Notes: generated by a model not told the origin, from the sequence alone. A stretch of DNA of 64,000 bases from Dechloromonas sp. (GCA_016790815.1 JAEUOG010000018.1:42175-106174), one strand, 5' to 3'. Shown: positions 1 to 8,606, numbered from the stretch's first letter. A program made the numbers and translations.

Positions 1-1394
1 AGGCCGAGGACGGTGCGACCTTTGCCGTCACCAACCCGGCAAGCGGCGAGAAAATTGGCGAGGTGCCGCTCTGCGGCGCGGCCGAGACCCGGCAGGCCAT
101 CGAGGCTGCCAACGCGGCATGGCCGGCATGGCGCGCGTTTACGGCCCGCCGCCGCGCCCAACTGCTGCAGGCCTGGTACCGGCTGATTCTGGACAACGCC
201 GACGATCTCGCGCAGATCATCACGGCCGAATGCGGCAAGCCGCTGGCCGAGGCCAAGGGCGAGGTCATCTACGGCGCCTCGTTCATCGAATGGTTTGCCG
301 AAGAAGGCAAACGTACCTACGGCGAAAGCATTCCCAGCCCGGCGTCAAACACGCGACTGATCGTCATCAAGCAGCCGATCGGCGTCTGCGCCGCCATCAC
401 GCCGTGGAATTTCCCGCTCGCCATGATCACGCGCAAAGTGGCGCCGGCGCTCGCCGCTGGTTGCCCGGTCGTCATCAAACCGGCCGAAGCCACGCCACTC
501 AGCGCGCTGGCGCTGGCCTCGCTGGCCGAGCAGGCCGGCTTCCCGCCCGGCGTTCTCAATGTCGTCACCGGCGAGCCGACTGAAATCGGTGGCGAACTGT
601 GCGCCAACCCCATTGTCCGCAAGCTCTCGTTTACTGGCTCGACGGGTGTTGGCCGCCTGCTCATGGCGCAATGCGCGCCGACCATCAAGAAACTGTCGCT
701 CGAACTGGGCGGCAACGCCCCCTTCATCGTGTTCGATGACGCCGACGTCACTGCTGCGGTCGACGGCGCTTTGGCGGCCAAATACCGGAATACCGGCCAG
801 ACCTGCGTCTGCGCCAACCGCTTCCTCGTGCAGGCCGGCATCTACGAGGAGTTTGCCGCCAAGTTTGCCGAAAAAGCACGCGACCTGAAGGTCGGCGCCG
901 GCACCGAATCGGGCGTGGTGCAGGGGCCGCTCATCAATGCCGCCGGTCTGGCCAAGGTCGAGGCGCACGTTGCCGATGCACTGGGCAAGGGTGCCCGCAT
1001 CCTGTGCGGCGGAACCCGGCACGAGCGTGGTGGCAACTTCTTTCAGCCAACCGTGCTGGCCGACGTAACCACCGACATGAAGGTCGCCCGCGAAGAAACC
1101 TTCGGCCCGGTCGCCCCGCTCTTCCGCTTCGAAACCGAAGCCGAGGCCATCGCCATGGCCAACGACACCGAGTTCGGACTGGCGGCCTATTTCTTCACGC
1201 GCAATGTCGGCCGTTGCTGGCGCGTCGGCGAGGCGCTCGAATACGGCATGGTCGGCGTCAACACCGGGCTGATATCGAACGAGGTCGCCCCCTTCGGCGG
1301 CATCAAGCAATCCGGCCTCGGCCGTGAGGGCTCGAAGTACGGCATCGAGGACTACCTCGAGATCAAGTATCTCTGCTTCGACGTCAATACCTGA
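1..1394 (+). CDS. gabD: Succinate-semialdehyde dehydrogenase (NAD(P)+), 5'-truncated by window edge
   Basis: This is an aldehyde dehydrogenase that oxidises succinate semialdehyde to succinate, the last step of 4-aminobutyrate breakdown, in the cytoplasm. The frame is open from base 3, so the true start lies before the window; the GTG at 63 is internal. Visible ALDH motifs are the cofactor-fold segment FTGSTGVG, the general-base glutamate in LELGGNAP, and the nucleophilic cysteine in NTGQTCVCANR. The C-terminus (GGIKQSGLGREG, then IEDYLEIKYL) is typical of the GabD subfamily, so I prefer GabD over a generic ALDH. The next gene begins 2 bases after the stop codon. Confidence 0.88.
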   Translation, partial: AEDGATFAVTNPASGEKIGEVPLCGAAETRQAIEAANAAWPAWRAFTARRRAQLLQAWYRLILDNADDLAQIITAECGKPLAEAKGEVIYGASFIEWFAEEGKRTYGESIPSPASNTRLIVIKQPIGVCAAITPWNFPLAMITRKVAPALAAGCPVVIKPAEATPLSALALASLAEQAGFPPGVLNVVTGEPTEIGGELCANPIVRKLSFTGSTGVGRLLMAQCAPTIKKLSLELGGNAPFIVFDDADVTAAVDGALAAKYRNTGQTCVCANRFLVQAGIYEEFAAKFAEKARDLKVGAGTESGVVQGPLINAAGLAKVEAHVADALGKGARILCGGTRHERGGNFFQPTVLADVTTDMKVAREETFGPVAPLFRFETEAEAIAMANDTEFGLAAYFFTRNVGRCWRVGEALEYGMVGVNTGLISNEVAPFGGIKQSGLGREGSKYGIEDYLEIKYLCFDVNT

Positions 1395-1396
1395 AC

Positions 1397-2044
1397 ATGG
1401 CCAAGCTCATCGTCATCACGCTGCTGGCGCTCATAGCGATTCTGCTCTGGCGCAACTGGAGCCGCTCGCGGCGTGAAGCCTACATTGCCGCCTTTCCCTA
1501 CCAGCGATTTCTCGACCAGCGGCTGGCCGCCCGCCACCCAGGGCTGACTGCCGAGCAACGCAACGAGGTCTTTGCGGCGCTCGACGATTACTTCCAGCTC
1601 TGCCGCAAGGCCGGCCGACGCATGGTAGCGATGCCGTCGCAGGCAGTCGACGACGCCTGGCACGAGTTCATCCTGTTCACCCGCCAGTACGACAAGTTCT
1701 GTCGCCACGCCTTCGGCCGCTTCCTGCACCACACCCCCGCCGAGGCGATGAGCACGCCCACCCAGGCCAGCGAGGGCCTCAAGCGGGCCTGGCGACTGGC
1801 CTGCGCGCACGAGAAGATCGACCCGAAAAAGCCCGAGCGCCTGCCCCGCCTGTTCGCTATCGACGCCGCACTGGGCATCGCCGGCGGTTTCATCTATCAG
1901 CTGGACTGCCTGGCCGCCAGCGGCGGCGCCGCAGGCTCCGGCTACTGCGCCAGCCACATCGGCTGCGGTGGCGGCTGCTCGGGAAGTTCCGGCAGTTCGG
2001 ACGGCGATGGCGGCGGTTGTGGGGGTGGCTGCGGAGGGGACTAG
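1397..2044 (+). CDS. Membrane-anchored protein with GRDP-like core and Cys/Gly-rich tail
   Basis: A protein of 215 residues with no certain function. Residues 2-18 form one hydrophobic segment followed by Arg residues, suggesting an N-terminal membrane anchor with the rest possibly cytoplasmic. The middle contains VDDAWHEFILFTRQYDKFC, which resembles the core of glycine-rich-domain-protein-like (DUF1399) sequences. The last 45 or so residues are low complexity, mainly Gly, Ser and Cys with repeated GCGGGC-type units ending in GGCGGD. Cys/Gly tails of this kind occur in other uncharacterised bacterial membrane proteins. It follows gabD by 2 bases but converges on the DUF4178 cluster, whose last small gene ends 9 bases away, so either partnership is possible. 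Confidence 0.7.
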   Translation: MAKLIVITLLALIAILLWRNWSRSRREAYIAAFPYQRFLDQRLAARHPGLTAEQRNEVFAALDDYFQLCRKAGRRMVAMPSQAVDDAWHEFILFTRQYDKFCRHAFGRFLHHTPAEAMSTPTQASEGLKRAWRLACAHEKIDPKKPERLPRLFAIDAALGIAGGFIYQLDCLAASGGAAGSGYCASHIGCGGGCSGSSGSSDGDGGGCGGGCGGD

Positions 2045-2052
2045 CCGGCCGG

Positions 2053-2196
2053 CTATTTGTGATAGGTCCGGCTGCTGCCGGAACCACCATGCGACGGGTT
2101 GGCCACGTTATCAAACATGTTCCAGCCCTGTTGCTGGGCGTAAGCAAAGAGCAGCAAGGCGAAGACGCCAGTGGCCAGCGTGAATTTATCGAACAT
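2053..2196 (-). CDS. Small 47-residue membrane peptide, translationally coupled
   Basis: The frame starts MFDKFTLATGVFALLLFAYA and ends GSGSSRTYHK. Residues 6-20 are hydrophobic, and the rest is a short polar Gly/Ser tail, so it is probably a single-pass membrane peptide. Its ATG overlaps the TGA of the DUF4178 gene by one base (TGATG), the layout of translational re-initiation, which is the main reason to believe it is real. It is the last gene of the DUF350-SPFH-DUF4178 cluster. I do not recognise a family. A chance open frame is possible but less likely given the coupling and the membrane segment. Confidence 0.6.
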   Translation of the reverse strand: MFDKFTLATGVFALLLFAYAQQQGWNMFDNVANPSHGGSGSSRTYHK

Positions 2197-4121
2197 CAGT
2201 CGTCTCCGTCCGCATCGTCGCTGCTCACCGGCGCGTGGTCGCTCTCGGCCCAGCGCCGCGCCTCGAAAGCCGCATGGCGCATGGCGGTGAAGATCGGAAA
2301 GATGATCAGGAAAATCATCACCAGCACGAAATTCGACCAGCCGGCGCTGGCTGTATGCACTTCGACGGTATCGCGCACGGCGACCGGCTTGTCCGGGGCC
2401 ATGTCAGGATCGAGCGTCAGGTAGTAGGTACCGGCCGGAATATTCAGGAAAACCACCTCGTCCTCGCGGCTGCCTTCGGTCCAGGAGCCACCGTCGTAAC
2501 CGCTGTAAAACGACAGTTCGCGAGCAGCGGGCCAGGCCGTACCGGTCACCTTGTTGACCAGCATCATGTCGAGGCCGATCCAGTTGTTGTCCAACGAGGT
2601 CTGGTTCCTGACGGCGATTTTGCTCGGATGGCCGGTGATCTCGAATTCACGGGTCTGTACTTCCTCACCACGTTGCGGCTCGAAGGTGAAATCCTGGCGC
2701 AGCAACAATCGGCCGCTCGAAAAGAGGGCAAAGAAAGCCTGCAAAAGAATGGCGGCCAGCGCCAGCTTCCAGAAAAGGCTCCAGATCCGCCGGTTTGTCT
2801 CGTTCCACGAATTCGGCTGGTTGGCGAATACCGCGGTCGGCTTCGGCAAATCGGCTTTGAGCCCGAAAGCCTCGGCGATCACCTGCGGCTCGACATAGCT
2901 GCCCTGCGACCAGCTCAGGTCGTTGCCCGTCGATTCGCTCGACAGCATGAGCGGCGGCGCCACGTAATCGACGACGCGATTGGTTTCCCCGCGCCGTACC
3001 CGCCACGTGAACTCGCCGGCCACCTGAATAACCTCTGCCGCCTGCGTGGTCGCGAAATGCTTGAAAACCTGCCCGCCATGGCGAACGCTATCGACTTCGA
3101 TGATGCCGCCAGCCGGCGGCTTGGAGAGCACATCGACGACATTCCAGTGACCGTTGTATTCGGTCAGCCAGCGATAGGTGCCATGCTCGGTGGCCAGCAG
3201 ATATTCGCTCCAGTTGTAGGCAATGGCGTCGACCACACAGCGTTTGACAAGAAAGCCGATGACTTCGACCGGCTTGCCATCAAGCCGGCCCTTGCTGCCC
3301 AGCGGCAGGCGTGGTGAATACTTCTCATCGCGCATGCCGAGCGACTTTGACAGAATCCTGTAGCTCTCGTCGGCTGCATCGACCACCGCCCCACAGGAAG
3401 CGCAGCCCACCGCCAGAATGTCCTTGGAGCGCGCAGCCATTGGCGAGCCGCAGCTCGGGCAGCGGAAAACGCGAGCCTCGACCGCCTTGGTCGGGATAGC
3501 CATGCCGTCGCGCAGGTTTGCCATTTTCAGCGAAGGGAAATCGACCGCCTCACCGACGAACAACAGCGGCGGCGTTTCCGAATAATCGAGCGTGGCGAAA
3601 TTGGCCTGATTTCGCAGGTCGACCGCAGCAACCGGATAGCCGGCGCCGACCTTGAATGGCAGCTCGCCCTGGCCGGCGATGCACTCGGCCTTTTCGATGT
3701 TGCTGACCGTCCACGTCTGGCTGGCCAGCACGAAACGCTGGCCGATTTTCAGATCGTTGAACTGCGGCAGCGCCTCACCAACGAACTGCGCGAATGTGAG
3801 CACATACTCACCGCCAGACTCCGACAGCCAGCCAGTTCGCATGTCGTCAAACAGCAGGTGCCACTCGTTCCAGATGCCCTGACTGTACTTGATCTGGATG
3901 CGCCCGATCAGCGCGAAATGCACGCCCTTGTAGCTGCCTTCGGCCCCCAGTTGCAGCGGCGAACGATCCTCGACGAGCGCCGCCATCTTGCCGATGTCTT
4001 CGAGATTCTGGTCGTGACGAACCAGCGTGCTCTGGCAGTATTCACAGACGGCAAAGACCGAGGACGCCGATTTGAAGACAACCGGCGCCCCGCAGGAAGG
4101 GCAGTGGGCGCTTACAGCCAC
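2196..4121 (-). CDS. DUF4178 zinc-ribbon membrane protein
   Basis: A 641-residue protein of unknown function. A zinc ribbon opens it (Cys7, Cys10, Cys26, Cys29), and a second CPSC...CASC ribbon lies near residues 220-245. Each is followed by a DUF4178-type beta-rich region rich in W, Y and G. Hydrophobic segments near residues 445-465 and 597-615 suggest a membrane-anchored C-terminal part with an extracytoplasmic loop between them. The tail is acidic (DDADGDD). It lies 10 bases after the SPFH gene and overlaps the small peptide gene, so the four genes look like one transcript. DUF4178 proteins are known mainly from such clusters, often with polyamine-synthesis or membrane-stress genes; no enzyme active site is evident. 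Confidence 0.75.
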   Translation of the reverse strand: MAVSAHCPSCGAPVVFKSASSVFAVCEYCQSTLVRHDQNLEDIGKMAALVEDRSPLQLGAEGSYKGVHFALIGRIQIKYSQGIWNEWHLLFDDMRTGWLSESGGEYVLTFAQFVGEALPQFNDLKIGQRFVLASQTWTVSNIEKAECIAGQGELPFKVGAGYPVAAVDLRNQANFATLDYSETPPLLFVGEAVDFPSLKMANLRDGMAIPTKAVEARVFRCPSCGSPMAARSKDILAVGCASCGAVVDAADESYRILSKSLGMRDEKYSPRLPLGSKGRLDGKPVEVIGFLVKRCVVDAIAYNWSEYLLATEHGTYRWLTEYNGHWNVVDVLSKPPAGGIIEVDSVRHGGQVFKHFATTQAAEVIQVAGEFTWRVRRGETNRVVDYVAPPLMLSSESTGNDLSWSQGSYVEPQVIAEAFGLKADLPKPTAVFANQPNSWNETNRRIWSLFWKLALAAILLQAFFALFSSGRLLLRQDFTFEPQRGEEVQTREFEITGHPSKIAVRNQTSLDNNWIGLDMMLVNKVTGTAWPAARELSFYSGYDGGSWTEGSREDEVVFLNIPAGTYYLTLDPDMAPDKPVAVRDTVEVHTASAGWSNFVLVMIFLIIFPIFTAMRHAAFEARRWAESDHAPVSSDDADGDD

Positions 4122-4131
4122 GTTGCTACGG

Positions 4132-5145
4132 TCAACTCAGTTTTTTGAGCAATTCCGCTTTTTTGGCGTCGAACTCGGCCTGACTCAGGATGCCTTTTTC
4201 GACCAGCCCGTGCAGCTTTTCCAGCGTAGCCACGACATCGTCGGCCGACATCGGTGCAACAGCGGGAGCCGCTGCCGCCGGCTGCAAGGCAGCGCCCATC
4301 GCTTGCCCCATAACCTGCCCGAAGCCGACACCGGCGCCGAGGCCAACGCCCATCGCCGCCAACCCGCCTTCGTTCTTCGCCGCATCGGGAATGCTGTTGG
4401 CGACCTGGTACTGGGTGTAGCGCTGCATGTCGCCGATCATGTTCATGCCGATCTTCTGGTCGAGAATCTTCTGCAGCTCTTCGGGCAACGAAACGTTCTG
4501 GACGACCAACGAATCGAGAGCCAGACCGAACTCGGCAAACATCGGCGCCGCCTTGGCAAACATCGCCTTGCCGAACTCGTCCTGATTGGCTGCCATGTCG
4601 ATAAAAGGCACGCCGGATTCGCCAAACAGGTCGGTCAGCCCTGCAACCATGGTGTTGCGCAACTGGCCTTCGAGTTCCTCGCGGGTGTAGATGTCGCGGG
4701 TACCGGAAATCTTCTGGTAGAAAACTTTCGGATCGGTCAGGTGGTACGAATAGATGCCGAAGGCGCGCAGGCGGACGATGCCGAATTCCTTGTCGCGGAT
4801 GGTGATCGGGTTCGGCGTACCCCACTTTTGGTCGAGCTGGGTGCGCGTCGAAAAGAAGTAAAGGTCGGACTTGAACGGGGACTCGAAGAGCTTGTCCCAG
4901 TTCTTCAGGTAGGTCAGGACTGGCAGGGTCTGCGTCGTCAGCTTGACCATGCCCGGGCCGAAGACGTCGGCAACCGTGCCTTCGTTGACGAACAGCGCCA
5001 TCTGCGAATCGCGTACGGTCAGGCTAGCGCCGTTCTGAATTTCCATTTCGGCCATCGGGAAACGCCAGGCCAAGGTGCCGTCGCCATCCTCGGTCCATTG
5101 CAGGATGTCGATAAACTGCTTTTTGATGAAGTCCATCAGAGCCAT
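4132..5145 (-). CDS. SPFH-domain protein with C-terminal SHOCT motif (YdjI/virion-core-protein-like)
   Basis: A 337-residue protein related to the SPFH (stomatin/prohibitin/band 7) family often annotated as virion core protein or YdjI-like. After MALMDFIKKQFID come the SPFH beta-strands (roughly residues 30-200), then a helical stretch (LQKILDQKIGMNMIGDMQRYTQY), a Gly/Ala/Met-rich linker, and a terminal SHOCT motif (LHGLVEKGILSQAEFDAKKAEL). I chose the start at 5145 because AAGGAG lies at the right distance and homologues begin MALMDF; the frame is open further upstream but without support. Proteins of this kind are thought to form membrane-associated scaffolds that recruit zinc-ribbon partners. 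It sits between the DUF350 and DUF4178 genes. Confidence 0.8.
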   Translation of the reverse strand: MALMDFIKKQFIDILQWTEDGDGTLAWRFPMAEMEIQNGASLTVRDSQMALFVNEGTVADVFGPGMVKLTTQTLPVLTYLKNWDKLFESPFKSDLYFFSTRTQLDQKWGTPNPITIRDKEFGIVRLRAFGIYSYHLTDPKVFYQKISGTRDIYTREELEGQLRNTMVAGLTDLFGESGVPFIDMAANQDEFGKAMFAKAAPMFAEFGLALDSLVVQNVSLPEELQKILDQKIGMNMIGDMQRYTQYQVANSIPDAAKNEGGLAAMGVGLGAGVGFGQVMGQAMGAALQPAAAAPAVAPMSADDVVATLEKLHGLVEKGILSQAEFDAKKAELLKKLS

Positions 5146-5164
5146 GAATTTTCTCCTTGAATGG

Positions 5165-5566
5165 TCAGGCGATGCAGCCGGCGTTGAGGATGCCGATGCC
5201 GAGGGAAAGTGACGCGAGGAAGATGCCGGAAGCAACCTTGCCCTGCGGGATGTTCAGATTGATCTGCGGCAGGGCAAAACGGGCAACGATGTACGTCATG
5301 AGCTGGACGATGCAAGCAACGACGCCCCAGCCGATCATGACGTAGATGTTATGGCTGGTCGCCACCGAAACGGCGATAGGCAAGGCGTAGCCAATGATCG
5401 CCCCGGCCAGGCTGATAGCCGCGGCCGTATTGCCCTCACGGATCAGGGCCAACTCGCTATAGGGCGTGACAAAAACGTAGAGAACGAGAAAGACGGCGAG
5501 CAGCCCGACCGCCGTCGCGAAGTAACCGGCAAAGGCCGGCAGGCTGCTGATGACCGGATCGAACAT
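5165..5566 (-). CDS. DUF350 (YjfL-type) inner-membrane protein
   Basis: A 133-residue, very hydrophobic protein with four predicted membrane segments arranged as two hairpins (residues about 15-35, 50-70, 78-98 and 112-130), matching the duplicated two-helix DUF350 unit. Polar residues inside the helices (ATSHN, NAGC) are consistent with a channel-like or sensor role, but the function is not established. In E. coli the relative YjfL is encoded beside a PspA-like protein and an ATP-grasp enzyme. Here it heads the cluster and is followed 19 bases later by the SPFH gene. Confidence 0.78.
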   Translation of the reverse strand: MFDPVISSLPAFAGYFATAVGLLAVFLVLYVFVTPYSELALIREGNTAAAISLAGAIIGYALPIAVSVATSHNIYVMIGWGVVACIVQLMTYIVARFALPQINLNIPQGKVASGIFLASLSLGIGILNAGCIA

Positions 5567-5606
5567 GGAATCTCCCGGAGGTGGCGCAATGACAGCGGAT
5601 TGTCAC

Positions 5607-5639
5607 CGCTCGCCAGTGTTTGTTCAAGACTGGCGAGCG
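5607..5639 (-). terminator. 11-bp perfect stem-loop over the EAL gene stop codon
   Basis: CGCTCGCCAGT (5607-5617) pairs perfectly with ACTGGCGAGCG (5629-5639), leaving an 11-base loop that contains the stop codon of the upstream EAL gene. No T-tract follows on either strand, so it is not a standard intrinsic terminator. It could be a transcript-end stabiliser or a partial terminator between the EAL gene and the DUF350 cluster. Confidence 0.4.
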
Positions 5640-7309
5640 AGGTACCAGTCAACAAACGCATCACGCGGCATTGGCTTGCCATACAGGTACCCTTGCGCGT
5701 CCTTGCAGCCAAGTGCCAGCAACTGATCTCGTTGCTGCATGTCCTCAACACCCTCAGCCAACGAGCGCATCCCAAGATCGTGAGTCAGGTCAATGATGGC
5801 GCGAACAATGCGCATGCCTTCGGCCGACCCAGACATGCTGATGATAAAAGAGCGATCAATCTTGATTTCGTTGATTGGAAGCGTGGCCAGATAGCTCAAC
5901 GAGGAATAACCAGTACCGAAATCGTCCAGCGCCAGTCGAATGCCAAGCTCACGTAATTTATGCATGGTCTCCAGAGCACGCGTCCGGTCGCCCATCATCG
6001 CCGACTCAGTCAGCTCAAAAGTAAAGGCACTGCCCGGCAGACGCCAGGTTTCCAGACATTGAGCGACCAACTCCGGCAAATCGGTGTCCTGCACGTCCCC
6101 GGCGGTCAGGTTAACTGACAAAGAGACAGGCACGCCGGCTGCATCAAGCTCTGAGCTAAGACGCAGCGCTGCGCGGATAAGCCAGTCTGTAAACTGTGTC
6201 CGCCAACCGTATTCTTCGATAATGTCGACAATCACCGGGGGAGCCACCCAATCGCCGCTTTCCCTGCGCCAACGCAAGAGCAACTCGGCGCCGAAGCACC
6301 TGCCCAACGCCACATCGACTTGCGGTTGCAAATACAGCATCAACGATTCCTGGCGCAAAGCCCGCCGAAGCTCCTCGGCGATAAGGTGGCGTTGCTGCCA
6401 GCTTTCGCGAAGGCTGCCGTCAAACATGGCGAATGCTTCGTGCGTTTGTTGCAAACTGGCCCGAGCCAGACGGGCAGCCTGTATCACCGCCTCCGAATCA
6501 TGACCATGGTCCGGCATCATCGCAGCCCCGATCGCGACATCGAGGATGATCGGGCAGCCGCTGAGCAACACCACTGGATCAGCGAAGGCCTGTCGGATAA
6601 GCGTCGCAGCCAGCGCTGGCTGCGCCATCGACCTGACATCGGGAAGCAGTAGCAACCACTCCGCTTCGTGACCAATGAAGACCAGGTCCTGTGGACGCAA
6701 CAATCTGGACAGTTTCTCCCTCAACAGACTGGGGAGTGTTTGCAGTTCGCCGGCTGAAATATGCGAGTAGGTACGGCGATTCACCAACGACACTGATAGC
6801 ACGGCAACTTGGCGATCTGACTGTCCCATCTGTCGAAGACTGTCCATCGCAGCGAATTCGCCAGGCAATTCGGCCTCCGAGTGCCGAGCCACCTCGCCAA
6901 GATCGATGGCACAACTCACGGCAGCAACAACACTGCGCCGAAGAATGGCGAACAGATCCAGCTGAACTCGGCCAACCTGTGGCAAGTCGCCATACAAGTC
7001 CGCCTCGCTGTAAGCAACGGCATGGTTCAACAAACTGAACATGTCAGCGAGGCTAAAACCGCGGCTGCTCAGCTTGTGCCATGACTGCATCCAACTCCGC
7101 TGCCACTCGACATCGGCGATTTTCAGCGGCAACTCAGCAGTATGCTCAATAAAGTCGTTGAGCACCCCACTCGACTCCGAGCGTTCTGCGACGCGTGAAA
7201 GTGCATCTCGCCAGACGGGTGCCAGCGCACGAAGTGACCGAAGATTCTCAGGATTTACGCCAAACGCGACGTAGTCGATATAGCCACTGTTATCCGAGAT
7301 AGTAGTCAT
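5624..7309 (-). CDS. c-di-GMP phosphodiesterase (EAL domain) with degenerate GGDEF
   Basis: A 561-residue protein predicted to hydrolyse cyclic di-GMP. The N-terminal 150 residues are helical and possibly sensory; I do not recognise them with confidence. A GGDEF-like region follows near residues 160-290, but its signature is replaced by GHEAEWLLLLPD, so it should not make c-di-GMP. The EAL domain (about 310-555) keeps the metal and catalytic residues: the first Glu (in ELLLRW, so the motif is ELL), Asn in SVNLTA, Glu in FELTES, the DDFGTGYSS loop, Lys in EIKIDRSF, Glu in AEGVED and Gln in AQGYLYGKPM. It should be active. It overlaps the HD-GYP gene by 20 bases, so the two are co-transcribed. 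Confidence 0.88.
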   Translation of the reverse strand: MTTISDNSGYIDYVAFGVNPENLRSLRALAPVWRDALSRVAERSESSGVLNDFIEHTAELPLKIADVEWQRSWMQSWHKLSSRGFSLADMFSLLNHAVAYSEADLYGDLPQVGRVQLDLFAILRRSVVAAVSCAIDLGEVARHSEAELPGEFAAMDSLRQMGQSDRQVAVLSVSLVNRRTYSHISAGELQTLPSLLREKLSRLLRPQDLVFIGHEAEWLLLLPDVRSMAQPALAATLIRQAFADPVVLLSGCPIILDVAIGAAMMPDHGHDSEAVIQAARLARASLQQTHEAFAMFDGSLRESWQQRHLIAEELRRALRQESLMLYLQPQVDVALGRCFGAELLLRWRRESGDWVAPPVIVDIIEEYGWRTQFTDWLIRAALRLSSELDAAGVPVSLSVNLTAGDVQDTDLPELVAQCLETWRLPGSAFTFELTESAMMGDRTRALETMHKLRELGIRLALDDFGTGYSSLSYLATLPINEIKIDRSFIISMSGSAEGMRIVRAIIDLTHDLGMRSLAEGVEDMQQRDQLLALGCKDAQGYLYGKPMPRDAFVDWYLARQS

Positions 7310-8591
7310 TGGCGGCTAATCCATAGGCGTTGTAAGGCAAAGCCTTGGCAATGCGGAGCGCTGCATTTTTAGCATCGCGCAGATCAACAACCTTATAGGC
7401 TCGTACTTGTTGCTTGCCGGCATCGAGCATCACCACTACCCGTGGCTTGGAACGCTGCACACGATTCTGCTGGATAACGACTCCCACTTCGCCGGAATTC
7501 AGCTCAACCAGGGTACCGATGGGGTAAAGGCCAACACATTGAACGAATTGCTCCATCAAGGCCGGACTGAACAGCTTGCCGCGCAAATTGTGCAGCTCCT
7601 CCAACGCCTCCTGATGGCCCAAGGCACTACGGTACGGCTTGTCCTTCAGCATTGCACAGAATGAGTCTGCAAGACCTGCAATCTCTGCTGCGGTACCAAG
7701 TTGCTCAAATTTAAGGCCGCGCGGGTAGCCACTCCCATCCCAACGCTCATGATGCCGCGATACGGTGACGATAACCTCATGCGGGAGAGTGGCTTGGGAA
7801 TAGAGCAATTCAAGCGAGCTTGCCACATGGGAGCGAATGGTATTCAACTCATCTGTCGAAAACTGGGTTTCTTTTCTTAGCAATTCGGCGGAGATTTGAA
7901 TCTTGCCTATATCCTGCATCAACCCAACCAGTCCCAGTTCGAGCAAGCGCTGGTCGCGCCATCCGATGTGGGAACCCAGAAGCATCATGTTAACTGCCAC
8001 TTCCATGGCATGGTCAAAACTATACTGGTCGAACTGTTTCAGGCGGAGCAACCACATCACCGCATCAGGATTGCGCTGCAGGCTGCCGGTTATGTCCCGC
8101 AGACCTTCCCGAAGAGGGGCAACATCGACATTCTGACCTTCGGAAAAAAGCCTGAAGGCCTCCGTCAGCGCGCCAGACAGCAGATCGTAACGCGGCTCGA
8201 TATACGAGAGCTCCCGAGACAGTTCGCGTGCATCGTCGTTATCCTTTTGGCTATGCAGAAAATCCAGAAAACGACGCCGGCGCGACTTGTGTTTTTCTGC
8301 TACCGAAGAAATCGTGCCCAAGCGGCCGGATGAATCGTCCTCAACCTGCACCCTTTGAAAAAGCGATGCTTTCAGCGGGCCATCTTTCCCATGTTTGGGA
8401 GGGGCGTAGTGCTCATTCAGCGAGCGTGAGCGATCAATGTAAACAAACCGGCATTTGGTTTGAAAAATATCGACCTGCTCCGGCGTCGAAATGACGAAGC
8501 CTTGGAAAGCAAAGGTAAATTCTGCCCAAGGACAATCCGGCTCCGCAACGAACATGCCAATTTTTAGATCAGCGACCGATACTATTTCCAT
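7290..8591 (-). CDS. HD-GYP domain protein with DUF3391 N-terminus; HD motif is QD
   Basis: A 433-residue protein. The N-terminus (MEIVSVADLKIGMFVAEPD) is the DUF3391 domain common before HD-GYP domains, which usually degrade c-di-GMP. The HD-GYP part spans about residues 190-350: a first-helix His (YSFDHAMEV), the central signature, a second His (RSHVASS), HHERWDGSGYPRG, and a later Asp (LADSFCAM). The central signature that should read HDIGK reads QDIGK (Gln226, codon CAG at 7914-7916), so a key metal ligand is missing and activity may be lost or altered. A purine-rich ribosome site (GAAGAGAGA) precedes the ATG. It is first in a two-gene unit with the EAL protein. Confidence 0.85.
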   Translation of the reverse strand: MEIVSVADLKIGMFVAEPDCPWAEFTFAFQGFVISTPEQVDIFQTKCRFVYIDRSRSLNEHYAPPKHGKDGPLKASLFQRVQVEDDSSGRLGTISSVAEKHKSRRRRFLDFLHSQKDNDDARELSRELSYIEPRYDLLSGALTEAFRLFSEGQNVDVAPLREGLRDITGSLQRNPDAVMWLLRLKQFDQYSFDHAMEVAVNMMLLGSHIGWRDQRLLELGLVGLMQDIGKIQISAELLRKETQFSTDELNTIRSHVASSLELLYSQATLPHEVIVTVSRHHERWDGSGYPRGLKFEQLGTAAEIAGLADSFCAMLKDKPYRSALGHQEALEELHNLRGKLFSPALMEQFVQCVGLYPIGTLVELNSGEVGVVIQQNRVQRSKPRVVVMLDAGKQQVRAYKVVDLRDAKNAALRIAKALPYNAYGLAANDYYLG

Positions 8592-8606
8592 TGTCTCTCT
8601 TCTGAA

